Notes: a model not told the origin generated them from the sequence alone. Shown: positions 7,173 to 16,022, counted from the stretch's first letter. The stretch: 64,000 nucleotides of DNA from Pseudanabaena galeata CCNP1313 (GCF_029910235.1 NZ_CP112874.1:3729001-3793000); one strand, 5' to 3'. A program made the numbers and translations.

Positions 7173-8732
7173 ATGAGCGATCTTGTTACTATTGTCTTCA
7201 TCGTCCTTGGCGGATTCGTGATGTTTCTGTCGATTAAAGAAACACAAAGAATTTTGTCTTTACTTCAAGGCAATAAATATCGCAAGAACTGGAACATATT
7301 GCGATCGCTGATGATTTTCTTTCTCTTCGGCTACTTGGGGATATTGATACTGTTCTCTTTAAAAATCCAATGGCTTATCCTCATTCTCACAGGAGTTATT
7401 TTCTTTTTTGGCGCTTTGTTTGTTTATATGGTGGTCAAAGTTGGGTTCCTCAGCATTCAGGATTTGATCAAGACGAATATCTTAAGATTAGAACTGCAAA
7501 AACAAAAGGAAATATCGGAAGCGATCGCTCGAACTAAATCCGAATTTCTAGCCACCATGAGTCATGAATTGCGTACCCCTATGAATGGCGTAATTGGCAT
7601 GACTAATTTGTTGCTAGATACCAAGCTAGAGCCAGAGCAACGCGAATATGTGGAAACAATCAATACTAGTGGTGCGGCTCTATTAATGCTAATTAATGAC
7701 ATTTTGGACTTTTCTAAAATTGAATCGGGAAAAGTCAGTTTGGAAGCAGAACCTTTTGAAATAAGGGCATGTATTGAAACCGTTCTCAGTTTGCTTTCCT
7801 TTATGACTAAGGAAAAATCTTTGGAAGTACAATACTTGATCGATCCTCAAGTCTCTCCACTCATTGCGGGAGATATTCACTATTTACAGCAGATTTTAGT
7901 CAATTTGGTGGGTAATGCTATTAAATTTACCTCTGTGGGTAAAGTCTCCATAAATGTCAGCAAGTATCAAGACAATCAGCTTCTTTTTGCTATAAAAGAC
8001 TCTGGGCTTGGCATTCCATCTCATAAATTAGATAAATTATTTAAACCATTTTCGCAAATAGATTCTTCCACAACTCGTAAGTTTGGTGGTACAGGTTTAG
8101 GTTTAGCTATTTGTAAAAAGCTGATTAGCTTAATGGGCGGTGATATTTGGGTTGAGAGTTTTGTCGGGCAAGGTACAACCTTTTTATTTACGATTCCCTA
8201 TTACCCCATGGCTATGCAAAGATATCCTAATATAGAAGGTGTTGATCCGATCTCAGACCTAGCTTTAGAGGCTGTTGAGATTCCTAAAAGCAATACTTTG
8301 TTTAATAAGATTCCTAAATTAGCAGAACAAATTCCCCTCAAAATTTTGTTGGCTGAAGATAATCTTGTCAATCAAAAATTAGCAAATCGTCTTTTTGAGA
8401 AAATGGGTTATGACATTGATGTTGCTACAAACGGAATTGAAGTATTAGCAGCAATCCAAAAACAATCCTATGACTTGATTTTTATGGATGTGCAGATGCC
8501 AGAGATGGATGGATTAGAGGCTACTCGTCAAATTCGCGCTATAGAGCAAAGTGGACAAATTGGGTTATCTAGTCTAGCTAAATCTATTCAAATTATTGCT
8601 ATTACTGCTAATGCAATGCAGGAAGATCGCGAAAAATGTTTGGCATCGGGAATGAATGATTTCATTGCTAAGCCATTTAAAGTCGAGCAAATTCAAACTG
8701 CGATCGAAAAATGGGGACGTAAGCAGCCATAA
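7173..8732 (+). CDS. Membrane hybrid histidine kinase (HisKA-HATPase-REC)
   Basis: The 519-residue protein begins with three hydrophobic segments (about residues 5-20, 43-62, 66-90), then a short helical linker. The HisKA domain carries His131 (SHELRTPMNG), followed by a HATPase domain with N box NLVGNAIKF, G1 DSGLGIP and G2 GGTGLGLAI. The C-terminal receiver has phospho-acceptor Asp439 (MDVQMPEMDG) and a conserved KPF. There is no large periplasmic sensor loop, so the membrane part itself may sense. The CheW and ComFB genes follow on the same strand, which suggests one signalling group. Its output partner is not visible. Confidence 0.9.
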   Translation: MSDLVTIVFIVLGGFVMFLSIKETQRILSLLQGNKYRKNWNILRSLMIFFLFGYLGILILFSLKIQWLILILTGVIFFFGALFVYMVVKVGFLSIQDLIKTNILRLELQKQKEISEAIARTKSEFLATMSHELRTPMNGVIGMTNLLLDTKLEPEQREYVETINTSGAALLMLINDILDFSKIESGKVSLEAEPFEIRACIETVLSLLSFMTKEKSLEVQYLIDPQVSPLIAGDIHYLQQILVNLVGNAIKFTSVGKVSINVSKYQDNQLLFAIKDSGLGIPSHKLDKLFKPFSQIDSSTTRKFGGTGLGLAICKKLISLMGGDIWVESFVGQGTTFLFTIPYYPMAMQRYPNIEGVDPISDLALEAVEIPKSNTLFNKIPKLAEQIPLKILLAEDNLVNQKLANRLFEKMGYDIDVATNGIEVLAAIQKQSYDLIFMDVQMPEMDGLEATRQIRAIEQSGQIGLSSLAKSIQIIAITANAMQEDREKCLASGMNDFIAKPFKVEQIQTAIEKWGRKQP

Positions 8733-8907
8733 TGCTGTATACAAACGGTCTCAATGCTCGCTATACATACTATATCAAGGTACAAAATAGCGTAATTATT
8801 TCGTGCTTTGTAAACTCTTACTGGTTTTTTACTGGGTTTGATTTTTTATTTACAGAAGTGTCATCACACCTTTGTGAATTGGTATTAATGTTTACTAAAG
8901 TTGCCAT

Positions 8908-9426
8908 ATGTCTATGCAAACACTTTTTGAGAGTGTCGATCATTTACAAGACTCAAAGATAGGCTCAAAGCTAGATCTAGATGGAAATACTTGTCTGAAA
9001 TTCTTGATCGATCCACAAACTATCGGCTTACTTGAGAGTGAATTCACGCAAGAGGTTTTAACAATTAAGGCTACTCATATTATTCCTGTTCCAAATAAAC
9101 CGTCTTGTATTTTAGGTATACTAAGCCGTCGTCGTCGTGTTTATTGGGCGATCGACTTAGCGATGCTGTTGGGATTGCAGCCACTAAATCAAAACATTAG
9201 ACTTTATGAAGTAATTCTGATATCAGCACAGGAACTATCTATTGCTTTGGTTGTGCCTAAAATTTTAGGAGTTGTAGATATTCCTAGCGATCGCCTTGAG
9301 CAAAATATTAATTCTGTACCAGCAACACTTAGACCATACTTTAAAGGTTACATTAATGAAAGGGAGGAAATTTCTTACCTATTAAAAGCTGAAAATATCG
9401 TGAATTCGACGATTTTACATTCTTAA
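8908..9426 (+). CDS. CheW-like chemotaxis coupling protein
   Basis: This 172-residue protein is a single CheW-type domain. The segment from about residue 27 (CLKFLID, then VLTIKATHIIPVPNKPSCILGIL, then WAIDLAMLLGL) follows the CheW beta-barrel pattern, with the usual late LGVVD block near residue 115. Such proteins bridge receptors and CheA-type kinases, in cyanobacteria mainly for type IV pilus motility. No receptor or CheA is in the window, so it must work with partners encoded elsewhere. It starts at ATG 8908. The overlapping upstream frame at 8732-8962 is not coding-like. Confidence 0.8.
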   Translation: MSMQTLFESVDHLQDSKIGSKLDLDGNTCLKFLIDPQTIGLLESEFTQEVLTIKATHIIPVPNKPSCILGILSRRRRVYWAIDLAMLLGLQPLNQNIRLYEVILISAQELSIALVVPKILGVVDIPSDRLEQNINSVPATLRPYFKGYINEREEISYLLKAENIVNSTILHS

Positions 9427-9531
9427 GTGATTTGTGGTAGAGAGTTCCTTTAGATATCTCCTCTACAAACCCAGAAATGATTTAGAAATGCTACATAGAA
9501 TGCACTGATATATAGATATTCAGTCAATCCC

Positions 9532-10539
9532 ATGGAATCTTGCCGCAACGTCCTACTTGAATTTGTTTATAGAGAAGCCAATACCCAAATTCAGAGTTTA
9601 GGTAGTGGGATTAGGCATAAATATAATATTGATGAAGTCATTGCCTACGCCTTAAATCGGTTGCCACCGATGTTTGCTTCTACCGATATTGGTTTGCAGA
9701 CAAAGAGACAAGAATGCATGGCTCTGCAAGCTGATATTACGAAGGCAACTCGTCAAGCATTGTTAGGAGTGCGTCGCGATCCTTTGCGAGAGCCTGAACC
9801 ACTGGAAATTATTGAGTTAGCTAATGCACCCTATGCTTTGATAGATGTCCAAGAATGTCTCAATTGGACGAATCTAATGTGGTGTGATCTGCCTAAGGCT
9901 TTAGAAGAAAGTTTAGAGAGTGCGATCGCTAAATATAATTCTGGGAACTTATCATCGCGGGTCAGTAAATATGGAGCTTTGGGAAGAAGAACAGTTAACT
10001 CTCAAATGTACCTTAGTAAATCTACCCCAAAATACAGTGTAGCCCATGAATCTAAGCAAAAGGAATATGAAATTTATCTACTCGAATCTAGGCATCTTGT
10101 GCATTCTCTGGAACGACTGATCATTAGAATGGCACAAAACCGAGCGCAAAGTTTTCCGCAATCCGATCTGCGGTTCATTCGTCTCGAAGATGTATTGGCA
10201 AAAACTTTAAATCGGCTGCCACCACTGTATGCAACCTCCGCAAAGGGGATTGCTCATTTGCGGTATTACGCCCAAATGAATATTGGTTCAGAAGTGGCGA
10301 TTATGGTGCATGAGGCGATGTTAGAAGTTCGTAATGCGAGTTATCAAAGAATTGAGCCGTTGATGTTTTCTAAAATTCGCTATGAAAGAGAACAGTCTCT
10401 AACTAAAGTCAGTAAATTACTGCTTGATCGGCAAGTAAAATGGCAAAATCTTAGCGAGTCTGTATCCAAATCTCTAGAGTTTGCGAAATCTGGAAAAGTC
10501 TGTTGGGAGCGATCGCCTCATAATGCACTTAAACAATAA
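9532..10539 (+). CDS. Protein with two ComFB domains
   Basis: The 335-residue protein contains two similar units. The first, near residues 34-80, reads DEVIAYALNRLPPMFAST. The second, near residues 220-275, reads EDVLAKTLNRLPPLYATS and is followed by an EVAIMVHEAMLEVR helix. Both match the late-competence ComFB family (ALNRLPPLYAT). Single-domain cyanobacterial ComFB-type proteins have been reported to bind c-di-GMP and affect cell size or competence. Two copies in one chain could form an intramolecular dimer. About 100 less conserved residues lie between the two. It is followed by a strong terminator. Confidence 0.8.
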   Translation: MESCRNVLLEFVYREANTQIQSLGSGIRHKYNIDEVIAYALNRLPPMFASTDIGLQTKRQECMALQADITKATRQALLGVRRDPLREPEPLEIIELANAPYALIDVQECLNWTNLMWCDLPKALEESLESAIAKYNSGNLSSRVSKYGALGRRTVNSQMYLSKSTPKYSVAHESKQKEYEIYLLESRHLVHSLERLIIRMAQNRAQSFPQSDLRFIRLEDVLAKTLNRLPPLYATSAKGIAHLRYYAQMNIGSEVAIMVHEAMLEVRNASYQRIEPLMFSKIRYEREQSLTKVSKLLLDRQVKWQNLSESVSKSLEFAKSGKVCWERSPHNALKQ

Positions 10540-10567
10540 AGGTGGTGTTTTGCACCACCTTTATTGT
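10533..10567 (+). terminator. Intrinsic terminator of the ComFB gene
   Basis: ACAATAAAGGTGGTG at 10533-10547 pairs with CACCACCTTTATTGT at 10553-10567. The left arm includes the stop codon of the ComFB gene. Confidence 0.7.
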
Positions 10568-10568
10568 G

Positions 10569-10620
10569 TTGAATATTAATTTCTAAAAGTGTAGCCACAC
10601 TTTTGGAAATTAATATTCAA
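10569..10620. repeat. 24-bp-armed hairpin
   Basis: Arms 10569-10592 and 10597-10620 are perfectly complementary (one mismatch at most) with an AGCC loop. It lies between convergent genes and would act as a minus-strand terminator for ftrC. Confidence 0.6.
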
Positions 10621-10652
10621 ACCCATTCAGGGCTTATGCCAAAGCATATTGT

Positions 10653-11024
10653 TTAGGCATCGTAGACAATTTCAACTACTTCTAGTTCTTGTTTTGTGCC
10701 AACAAAGGGATTATCTTCGGTCAGAAACAACATACAGTGACATTCTTTGCGCTCGCGCATCGGTACACAAGGGCAGTTCCAGTAGGTATCTTTGACTTCA
10801 GCTTCCTTGTCTTCATAATAGCGACAGGGGCAGAGAGGCGAGCCTAACTCCTCTTTGTGTTTAGCTAAGCCTTCAATAACGGCGTTAGTAACGCTAGGAT
10901 CAACACAAAAAAATGTGCCTGTATTTTTTGCGTATTTTTCGGAAAACTTTCGCATTGCCTCAAAACTTTTAGAGGAAGCTTTATTTTTCCCGCGATCGGA
11001 CTCTGACTCTGGGTTAAGGGACAT
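10653..11024 (-). CDS. ftrC: Ferredoxin:thioredoxin reductase catalytic subunit
   Basis: The 123-residue protein carries the seven conserved cysteines of the FTR catalytic chain: Cys40, the CPC at 65-67, the CPC at 84-86 and the CHC at 95-97. These hold the [4Fe-4S] cluster and the redox-active disulfide that passes electrons from ferredoxin to thioredoxin in the light. The N-terminal 18 residues are Ser/Lys-rich and slightly longer than in many homologues. The variable subunit gene is not adjacent, as is usual in cyanobacteria. Assignment is firm. Confidence 0.95.
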   Translation of the reverse strand: MSLNPESESDRGKNKASSKSFEAMRKFSEKYAKNTGTFFCVDPSVTNAVIEGLAKHKEELGSPLCPCRYYEDKEAEVKDTYWNCPCVPMRERKECHCMLFLTEDNPFVGTKQELEVVEIVYDA

Positions 11025-11061
11025 AAGCTAACAAGATTGCCAAGAAACTATTAGTTACTAC

Positions 11062-11152
11062 CTATAGCATGAAACCGCTACACAGCCTGAACTAAAACCC
11101 AAGAGAGAGTTACGGCGCTTAGCGCCGTAACTCTCCTTGATTAGCTATAGCC
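11062..11152. repeat. Family C palindromic element (ftrC upstream)
   Basis: A CTATAGC end near 11064 and GCTATAGCC at 11144-11152 flank an AAACCCAAGAGAGAGTTACGGCGC-type hairpin with TTA tip (11093-11138). It lies in the region upstream of ftrC. In the rest of the 230-base gap I see no further signal. Confidence 0.65.
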
Positions 11153-11253
11153 ATAATTCATTTTGTTGTTTTTAGTCACAATAAACAAGAATTTTTGCTA
11201 AGGTAGAAGCAGAAAAATTAAAGCCTTGTCAGTAGTGCCGTATAGGTGAGTGT

Positions 11254-11919
11254 ATGGCGAGAAGAGTTAACTCTTGTGTATGTATTGGTATGGCGATCGC
11301 AGTGACAATCTTCAGTGCGATCGCCTATACTCCTGCGGTGCGATCGGATGATTCAGCTAATGCTAATGAAAAGCTAGGCACAGTAAGAACTTTGCCTAGT
11401 CTTCAAACGAGAGCGCGTCCACCTTTACAGCCTGATACTTTGCATGTGGGCATGTTAGAGACGCAGTTTCTTAAATATGCTCAGGATAATAATTGGGCGG
11501 CGATCGCGACGATTCATCGGGATGACTATACCGTTCATAAGTTGCAACCAGGAGGCGAGGGCTTGTATGCCTTGCCCGATCGCAAACTCGTTTATGTTAG
11601 AGGCTTTACGGCAAATATTTACTTTGAACGCGATCGCTTGGTGGGGATTAGATTGACTCCCGATAATCGCGATCGCCCTTTGACGACATCAGAGTTATTA
11701 AATCTAGTTAGGGCTTGGTTTCCTGATGATGTTTTGAGTGTCATCTATCAAGTCGCGCCATCTGATCCGCGCAAAAGTATAGTCGAAACGCTAATTGGTA
11801 CAATACCAAAAGCTTTTGAACAGGATCTGGGGAAAGTCAGCTTGCCTTTTTGTCGAGCGATCGTTTTTCCCTCGCCTGTTCCTGTAAATACATTATCGAC
11901 ATGTAACCTGAATATATAG
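11254..11919 (+). CDS. Exported protein of unknown function
   Basis: The 221-residue protein has a signal peptide (basic start MARRVN, hydrophobic core to about residue 28, AVRS before the mature part). The mature region has no recognised domain. It contains LPDRKLVYVRGFTANIYFE and a following beta-rich stretch that suggests a small globular periplasmic or lumenal domain. The gene stands alone upstream of trpS and has its own terminator. Function unknown. Confidence 0.65.
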   Translation: MARRVNSCVCIGMAIAVTIFSAIAYTPAVRSDDSANANEKLGTVRTLPSLQTRARPPLQPDTLHVGMLETQFLKYAQDNNWAAIATIHRDDYTVHKLQPGGEGLYALPDRKLVYVRGFTANIYFERDRLVGIRLTPDNRDRPLTTSELLNLVRAWFPDDVLSVIYQVAPSDPRKSIVETLIGTIPKAFEQDLGKVSLPFCRAIVFPSPVPVNTLSTCNLNI

Positions 11920-11941
11920 AAATCTCTCTATATGTAACAGA

Positions 11942-11961
11942 CAAGGGGCTTAAGCCCCTTG
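11942..11961 (+). terminator. Hairpin between exported protein and trpS
   Basis: CAAGGGGCTT and AAGCCCCTTG form a 10-bp GC-rich perfect palindrome followed by TTGC. It lies 22 bases after the stop of the preceding gene and 29 bases before trpS. Confidence 0.6.
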
Positions 11962-11990
11962 TTGCTAAATTTATTGATAAATCACTTTCC

Positions 11991-12989
11991 ATGCAAAAAC
12001 GAGTTCTATCTGGTGTACAACCGACTGGCAATCTGCACATCGGCAATTATTTGGGGGCAATTCGCAACTGGGTAGAGACTCAGGCTGATTACGAAAATTT
12101 CTTTTGTGTTGTCGATCTGCACGCGATTACGGTTCCTCATGATCCGAAAACCTTAGCTAGCAACACCCGCGATATTGCTGCACTGTATATTGCCTGTGGT
12201 ATCGATCCCAGTATTTCTACGATTTTTGTGCAGTCCCATGTTTCGGCACATGCCGAACTCACATGGCTACTCAATTGCATCACGCCGCTTAACTGGTTGG
12301 AGCGGATGATCCAATTTAAAGAGAAGGCAATTAAGCAGGGCGAAAATGTGGGTGTGGGCTTGTTGGACTACCCCGTATTAATGGCAGCAGATATTTTGCT
12401 GTATCAAGCCGATTTAGTCCCTGTCGGCGAGGATCAAAAGCAGCATTTAGAACTTACGCGAGATATTGCGGGAAGATTTAACGATCAGTTTGCACCAGTT
12501 TTGAAAGTGCCTAATCCCTTAATTCGCAAAGAAGGGGCGCGGGTGATGAGCCTCACTGATGGCACAAAAAAAATGTCGAAGTCCGATCCTTCGGAAATGA
12601 GTCGGATTCATATCCTAGATAAGCCTGATGAGATTACCAAGAAAATCAAGAAGTGTAAAACCGATGCAGTGCGCGAGTTAGCTTTTGATGATAGCGATCG
12701 CCCTGAAGCAAATAATCTCCTTGGTCTATACGCAATTTTTGCCAATAAAACTAAGGAACAAGTCCAAGCTGAGGCTGCCACATGGCGTGGTTGGGGCGAT
12801 TTTAAAACTGTGCTGACTGATGCTGCGATCGCGCATCTTGAGCCGATTCAAACTAAGTATGATGAAGTGGTAAAAGAGTCAGGCTATCTAGATCGCGTAT
12901 TAAAAGAAGGTCGTGAAAAAGCCTCTGAAACCGCTTTTAAAACCCTCAATGCTGTCAAAGATGCAATGGGCTATTTGCCACCTTTGTAA
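11991..12989 (+). CDS. trpS: Tryptophanyl-tRNA synthetase
   Basis: A class I aminoacyl-tRNA synthetase of 332 residues, the usual bacterial TrpS length. The HIGH-type signature is HIGN at residues 16-19, and the KMSKS motif is intact near residue 196. It charges tRNA-Trp in the cytosol. The start at ATG 11991 gives MQKRVLSGVQPTGNLHIGN, the typical TrpS opening. Single gene; the AT-rich insert follows it. Confidence 0.97.
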   Translation: MQKRVLSGVQPTGNLHIGNYLGAIRNWVETQADYENFFCVVDLHAITVPHDPKTLASNTRDIAALYIACGIDPSISTIFVQSHVSAHAELTWLLNCITPLNWLERMIQFKEKAIKQGENVGVGLLDYPVLMAADILLYQADLVPVGEDQKQHLELTRDIAGRFNDQFAPVLKVPNPLIRKEGARVMSLTDGTKKMSKSDPSEMSRIHILDKPDEITKKIKKCKTDAVRELAFDDSDRPEANNLLGLYAIFANKTKEQVQAEAATWRGWGDFKTVLTDAAIAHLEPIQTKYDEVVKESGYLDRVLKEGREKASETAFKTLNAVKDAMGYLPPL

Positions 12990-13020
12990 TCATTATTAAT
13001 AGAGTAAAAAACAAGTATAT

Positions 13021-13067
13021 TTTTGTCTAATCATTTAATTGTTCTTTCAAATTCTGATTAGACAAAA
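13021..13067 (+). promoter_or_regulatory. 13-bp inverted repeat before the HEPN-type gene
   Basis: TTTTGTCTAATCA (13021-13033) and TGATTAGACAAAA (13055-13067) are perfect inverted repeats separated by 21 bases and followed by an AT-rich T-run. It ends 20 bases before the probable ATG at 13088. It may terminate trpS transcription, or be an operator or leader hairpin of the next gene. Confidence 0.45.
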
Positions 13068-13087
13068 TATTTTTTATAGTGAAAAAC

Positions 13088-14383
13088 ATGGAAATTAATT
13101 TCAATGTAGATGATTTTGCTAAATGGATTGGTGAGATATGTGGCTCTAAGCCGACGTTAAATGAGAATGAATATATATACGCATTTCGGGATTATCGATC
13201 ATACGGAAATGATAGCAAAACCGAACTAACACTAGATAAAAGTAAGCTTAACAGTATTATCGAATCTCTTGGGCAATTCTCTGTAGTTGACGAAACAATT
13301 ATTTCTAATGGCTATATATTTGAAACACTTGTAAGAGAAGAAGGTTCGCCTAACAAAAACCCCTTTCGATATATATCCGATGGACTAGTAATCAGAGATC
13401 CTATTAATAAGATTACTTATCAATTAATGAGACCTTCAGATGAGTTTATTTTGTTCTTAATATCTAAAGCCGCTAGCATAAGCTCAGCGAGAGATTTATC
13501 AAACCGACGATTTAATAGTAGTAGTTGGTCAAGCATTTTAGCTGAAAAGCCATGTTTAATAGAATTAACTAAAAAAATGACACGCGGCGGATTATCCCTG
13601 CGAATTGAGTCGGAAGAGAGAAAAAGCAGCAAAGAATTTGAAAATTTTAGTTCGGCTTTTTTATTTAATATTACTTACAATACTGATTCAGCTTTAATTC
13701 AACAAATAGGATTTGAGGAATTACTCAGGACATCAAGAATTTCTAGGACTAACGAATTTAATTATAAGGAATTAGAGCCTCCTCGCAGATTCTATATACC
13801 AGATTTAATACACCATTATCAATTAGCTGTCGCTTCTGAAAATCCGATGTTGGAGTATATTTCTTACTATCATATAGCAGAACATTTTTTTGAATCTATG
13901 TTTTATGATGATCTGATTGAAAAAGTTAGAAACAAAATTACTGGTGCTGATTTTTCATATAAACGCAAATCAGATATTTCGTCACTCATTAAAGATATTA
14001 GTAAGTCTGTCAAACTAAGAGATGAAAGTTTAACATTTAATGAACAGGAAGGTTTGCAAATTACTCTTAAAAATTTTGTTAAAATAGATGAACTCAAAAC
14101 TAAAATTGAATCATATCAATCAGATCTTCTTGATTATTACAAATTAAACTTAGTGCCTTTTTCTGGTGGGGCAAAGGTAGACTTAAATTCTAATGATATA
14201 CAGCTTATATATAAGCATCTTGCCGCAAGAATATATCAGACAAGAAATTCTATTGTTCATAGCAAAGATTCAGACAAATCGAAATATACCCCTTTTAAAG
14301 ACGATAAATCTTTAGTAAAAGAAGTCCCACTTATTCGATTTATTGCTGAGCAAATAATATTTAGTACATCGAAAGTTATTTAG
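13088..14383 (+). CDS. AT-rich gene with C-terminal HEPN-like motif, unknown function
   Basis: From the ATG at 13088 (a GTG at 13079 is an alternative) the protein is 431 residues. No membrane segment or signal is seen. The N-terminal 200 residues are not recognised. The second half is helical, with YISYYHIAEHFFESMF and, near residues 386-391, RNSIVH within QTRNSIVHSK. This fits the R-x4-H signature of HEPN domains, a fold common in RNases of defence and toxin systems (ApeA/Abi-type proteins end similarly). The gene is clearly more AT-rich than its neighbours and carries few HIP1 sites, so recent acquisition is likely. No partner gene is obvious. Confidence 0.6.
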   Translation: MEINFNVDDFAKWIGEICGSKPTLNENEYIYAFRDYRSYGNDSKTELTLDKSKLNSIIESLGQFSVVDETIISNGYIFETLVREEGSPNKNPFRYISDGLVIRDPINKITYQLMRPSDEFILFLISKAASISSARDLSNRRFNSSSWSSILAEKPCLIELTKKMTRGGLSLRIESEERKSSKEFENFSSAFLFNITYNTDSALIQQIGFEELLRTSRISRTNEFNYKELEPPRRFYIPDLIHHYQLAVASENPMLEYISYYHIAEHFFESMFYDDLIEKVRNKITGADFSYKRKSDISSLIKDISKSVKLRDESLTFNEQEGLQITLKNFVKIDELKTKIESYQSDLLDYYKLNLVPFSGGAKVDLNSNDIQLIYKHLAARIYQTRNSIVHSKDSDKSKYTPFKDDKSLVKEVPLIRFIAEQIIFSTSKVI

Positions 14384-14489
14384 TTGAAATTTAACCATTA
14401 CGATAAAATTTATTTATTTACATCAATTAGTACAAAAATTATAAATATTAAGTAAGCTATGATTAGTTCAATGACTTTGAGATGAAAGG

Positions 14490-14843
14490 ATGGCTACCGT
14501 ATCAATTTTGCCAATTTCTGATCCTAAAGGTGAAAAATCATATCGCGCCCTTGCAGGTGATAAACACTCTGAGGGCAAAACTGCGGGGCAAGCTTTAGAC
14601 GCATTAACGGCTCAACTAGGTGAAATAGAATTTAGTGCGATCGTTCTTATTCAAAGCTTTCAGCCTGACTCATTGTTTGGGGCGGAACAACAAAAACACC
14701 TATCTGAGTTAATGGACTTGTGGAGACTTGCAAGAGATCAAGACCAAGAATTATCAATCAATCAACAACAAGAGCTAGATCAATTAGTTGAAGCTGAGTT
14801 AAGAGCCGCAACAGCACGTACATCAATCTTGATCCAGAGTTAA
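14490..14843 (+). CDS. Small protein coupled to an HNH nuclease gene
   Basis: The 117-residue soluble protein begins MATVSILPISDPKGEKSY and ends in a Glu/Gln/Ala-rich helix. I do not recognise a domain. Its TAA stop overlaps the ATG of the downstream HNH reading frame (TAATGA at 14841-14846), a typical translational-coupling arrangement. The pair may therefore act together, with this protein possibly assisting or restraining the nuclease; that is inference. A HIP1-type site lies in the gene, so it is at least partly adapted to the host. Confidence 0.6.
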   Translation: MATVSILPISDPKGEKSYRALAGDKHSEGKTAGQALDALTAQLGEIEFSAIVLIQSFQPDSLFGAEQQKHLSELMDLWRLARDQDQELSINQQQELDQLVEAELRAATARTSILIQS

Positions 14844-15244
14844 TGAATCCTTAATATGTTGCGATCGCTAAGCGTGCCAATCATCGCTGTGAATACTGCC
14901 AAGCTCCTGAAATTGTTTTTAATTTTCCTTTTGAAGTTGAACATATTATTCCTTTGTCTCGACAGGGCAAAAACACCCTAGAGAATCTAGCTCTTTCCTG
15001 TCGTTCTTGTAACCTTCGCAAAGGAAGCCGTATGAGTGGAAATCTAGCTAACGCTGATAGTGAGATTGCTTTCTTTCATCCAAGAAACGAAAAATGGCAT
15101 GAACATTTTTATGTCAATACTGAAATCGGTACGATCACGGGAATTATCCCAACAGGAGAAGTTACAGTCAAATATCTAGAAATGAATAGCCCTGCACAGG
15201 TAGGAGCAAGGCAAATATGGATTCGTCTCGGCTTATTTCCTTGA
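14843..15244 (+). pseudogene. HNH endonuclease with in-frame stop at codon 4
   Basis: The ATG at 14843 is followed in frame by AAT CCT TAA, and the same frame then continues for 130 codons: VAIAKRANHRCEYCQAPE, later EVEHIIPLSRQG, then LALSCRSCNLRKGS. This is a full HNH domain with two Cys-x2-Cys zinc knuckles and the catalytic EHI block. Homologues start just before this first Cys pair, so the TAA at 14852-14854 removes normal initiation. The next usable start (TTG 14954) would lose the first zinc knuckle and the EHI. It is most likely a broken gene, unless the stop is a sequencing error. Confidence 0.7.
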
Positions 15245-15256
15245 ACTCAACAAAGC

Positions 15257-15967
15257 CTATTTACGTTTGAAATAAGCGCGATAAACGGGCAAACCTTGCG
15301 AAATTACTGAACTTTCGCGCTCGGTAGGAATATGCTCAGGAAAAATCGAACTATCGGCAAAATTTCCAGCCCCAGCGAGATTAATAAAATTATCATTGGC
15401 ATCGAAATGTTGACGCATATCTTCAGCTACTTCCAACACATCTGACTGCAAAAATACATTGGCACTGGGTACAAGTAACTTCGCTAAAGTTGCAACCAGC
15501 TCAGGTTGAACGGCGCGGCGTTTTTGTTGGCGACGCTTAAACCAAGGATCGGGAAATTGGACTGTGACTTCATGCAATGAGCCTTTAGTTAATAGTCCCG
15601 CTAGCGACACATTGGCATTGCAAAAAATGTAATGCAGATTCTTTAAATCTAGTTCGTCGCGCACTTCATTACAGCGATCGACTAGTGGCTCCCGAATTTC
15701 TAAACCCAAAAAATTCCAATCGGGCTTAAGTTGCGCCATTTGCAAAATATAACGTCCCCTTGCCGATCCAATATCCAGACTTAACGGCTTTGACCAATCG
15801 GCATAAACCTCAGTCCAGACTGGTGGTGCGATCGCCACGCTGTATTTTTTGGCTAATGGATTTACATGTTCACGTACACGCGCCCGCCGTGAAACATTTT
15901 CATTGCTAACGTTGACAATGATTTCAGTTGGGGATGGTTTGGGTTGGGGAGTTGAGGAGTTTTGCAT
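15257..15967 (-). CDS. trmB: tRNA (guanine-N7-)-methyltransferase
   Basis: A 236-residue SAM-dependent methyltransferase that makes m7G46 in tRNA. The SAM loop is LDIGSARGRY (about residues 64-73), followed by FLGLEIREPL. The TrmB signature VTVQFPDPWFKRRQQKRR is intact near residue 140. An N-terminal extension of about 25 residues rich in Pro/Thr/Ser precedes the domain. It is convergent with the HNH frame, with only 12 bases between stops. Confidence 0.95.
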   Translation of the reverse strand: MQNSSTPQPKPSPTEIIVNVSNENVSRRARVREHVNPLAKKYSVAIAPPVWTEVYADWSKPLSLDIGSARGRYILQMAQLKPDWNFLGLEIREPLVDRCNEVRDELDLKNLHYIFCNANVSLAGLLTKGSLHEVTVQFPDPWFKRRQQKRRAVQPELVATLAKLLVPSANVFLQSDVLEVAEDMRQHFDANDNFINLAGAGNFADSSIFPEHIPTERESSVISQGLPVYRAYFKRK

Positions 15968-16022
15968 AGTATTTAAGGATACCTCAGATCGAAGATATGA
16001 CGCTTTGGGCAGCCTCTTCGAT

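Noticed and set aside
8732-8962. 76-codon frame between the hybrid kinase and CheW
   Set aside because: It overlaps the CheW start in another frame and has no recognisable features or good start context.
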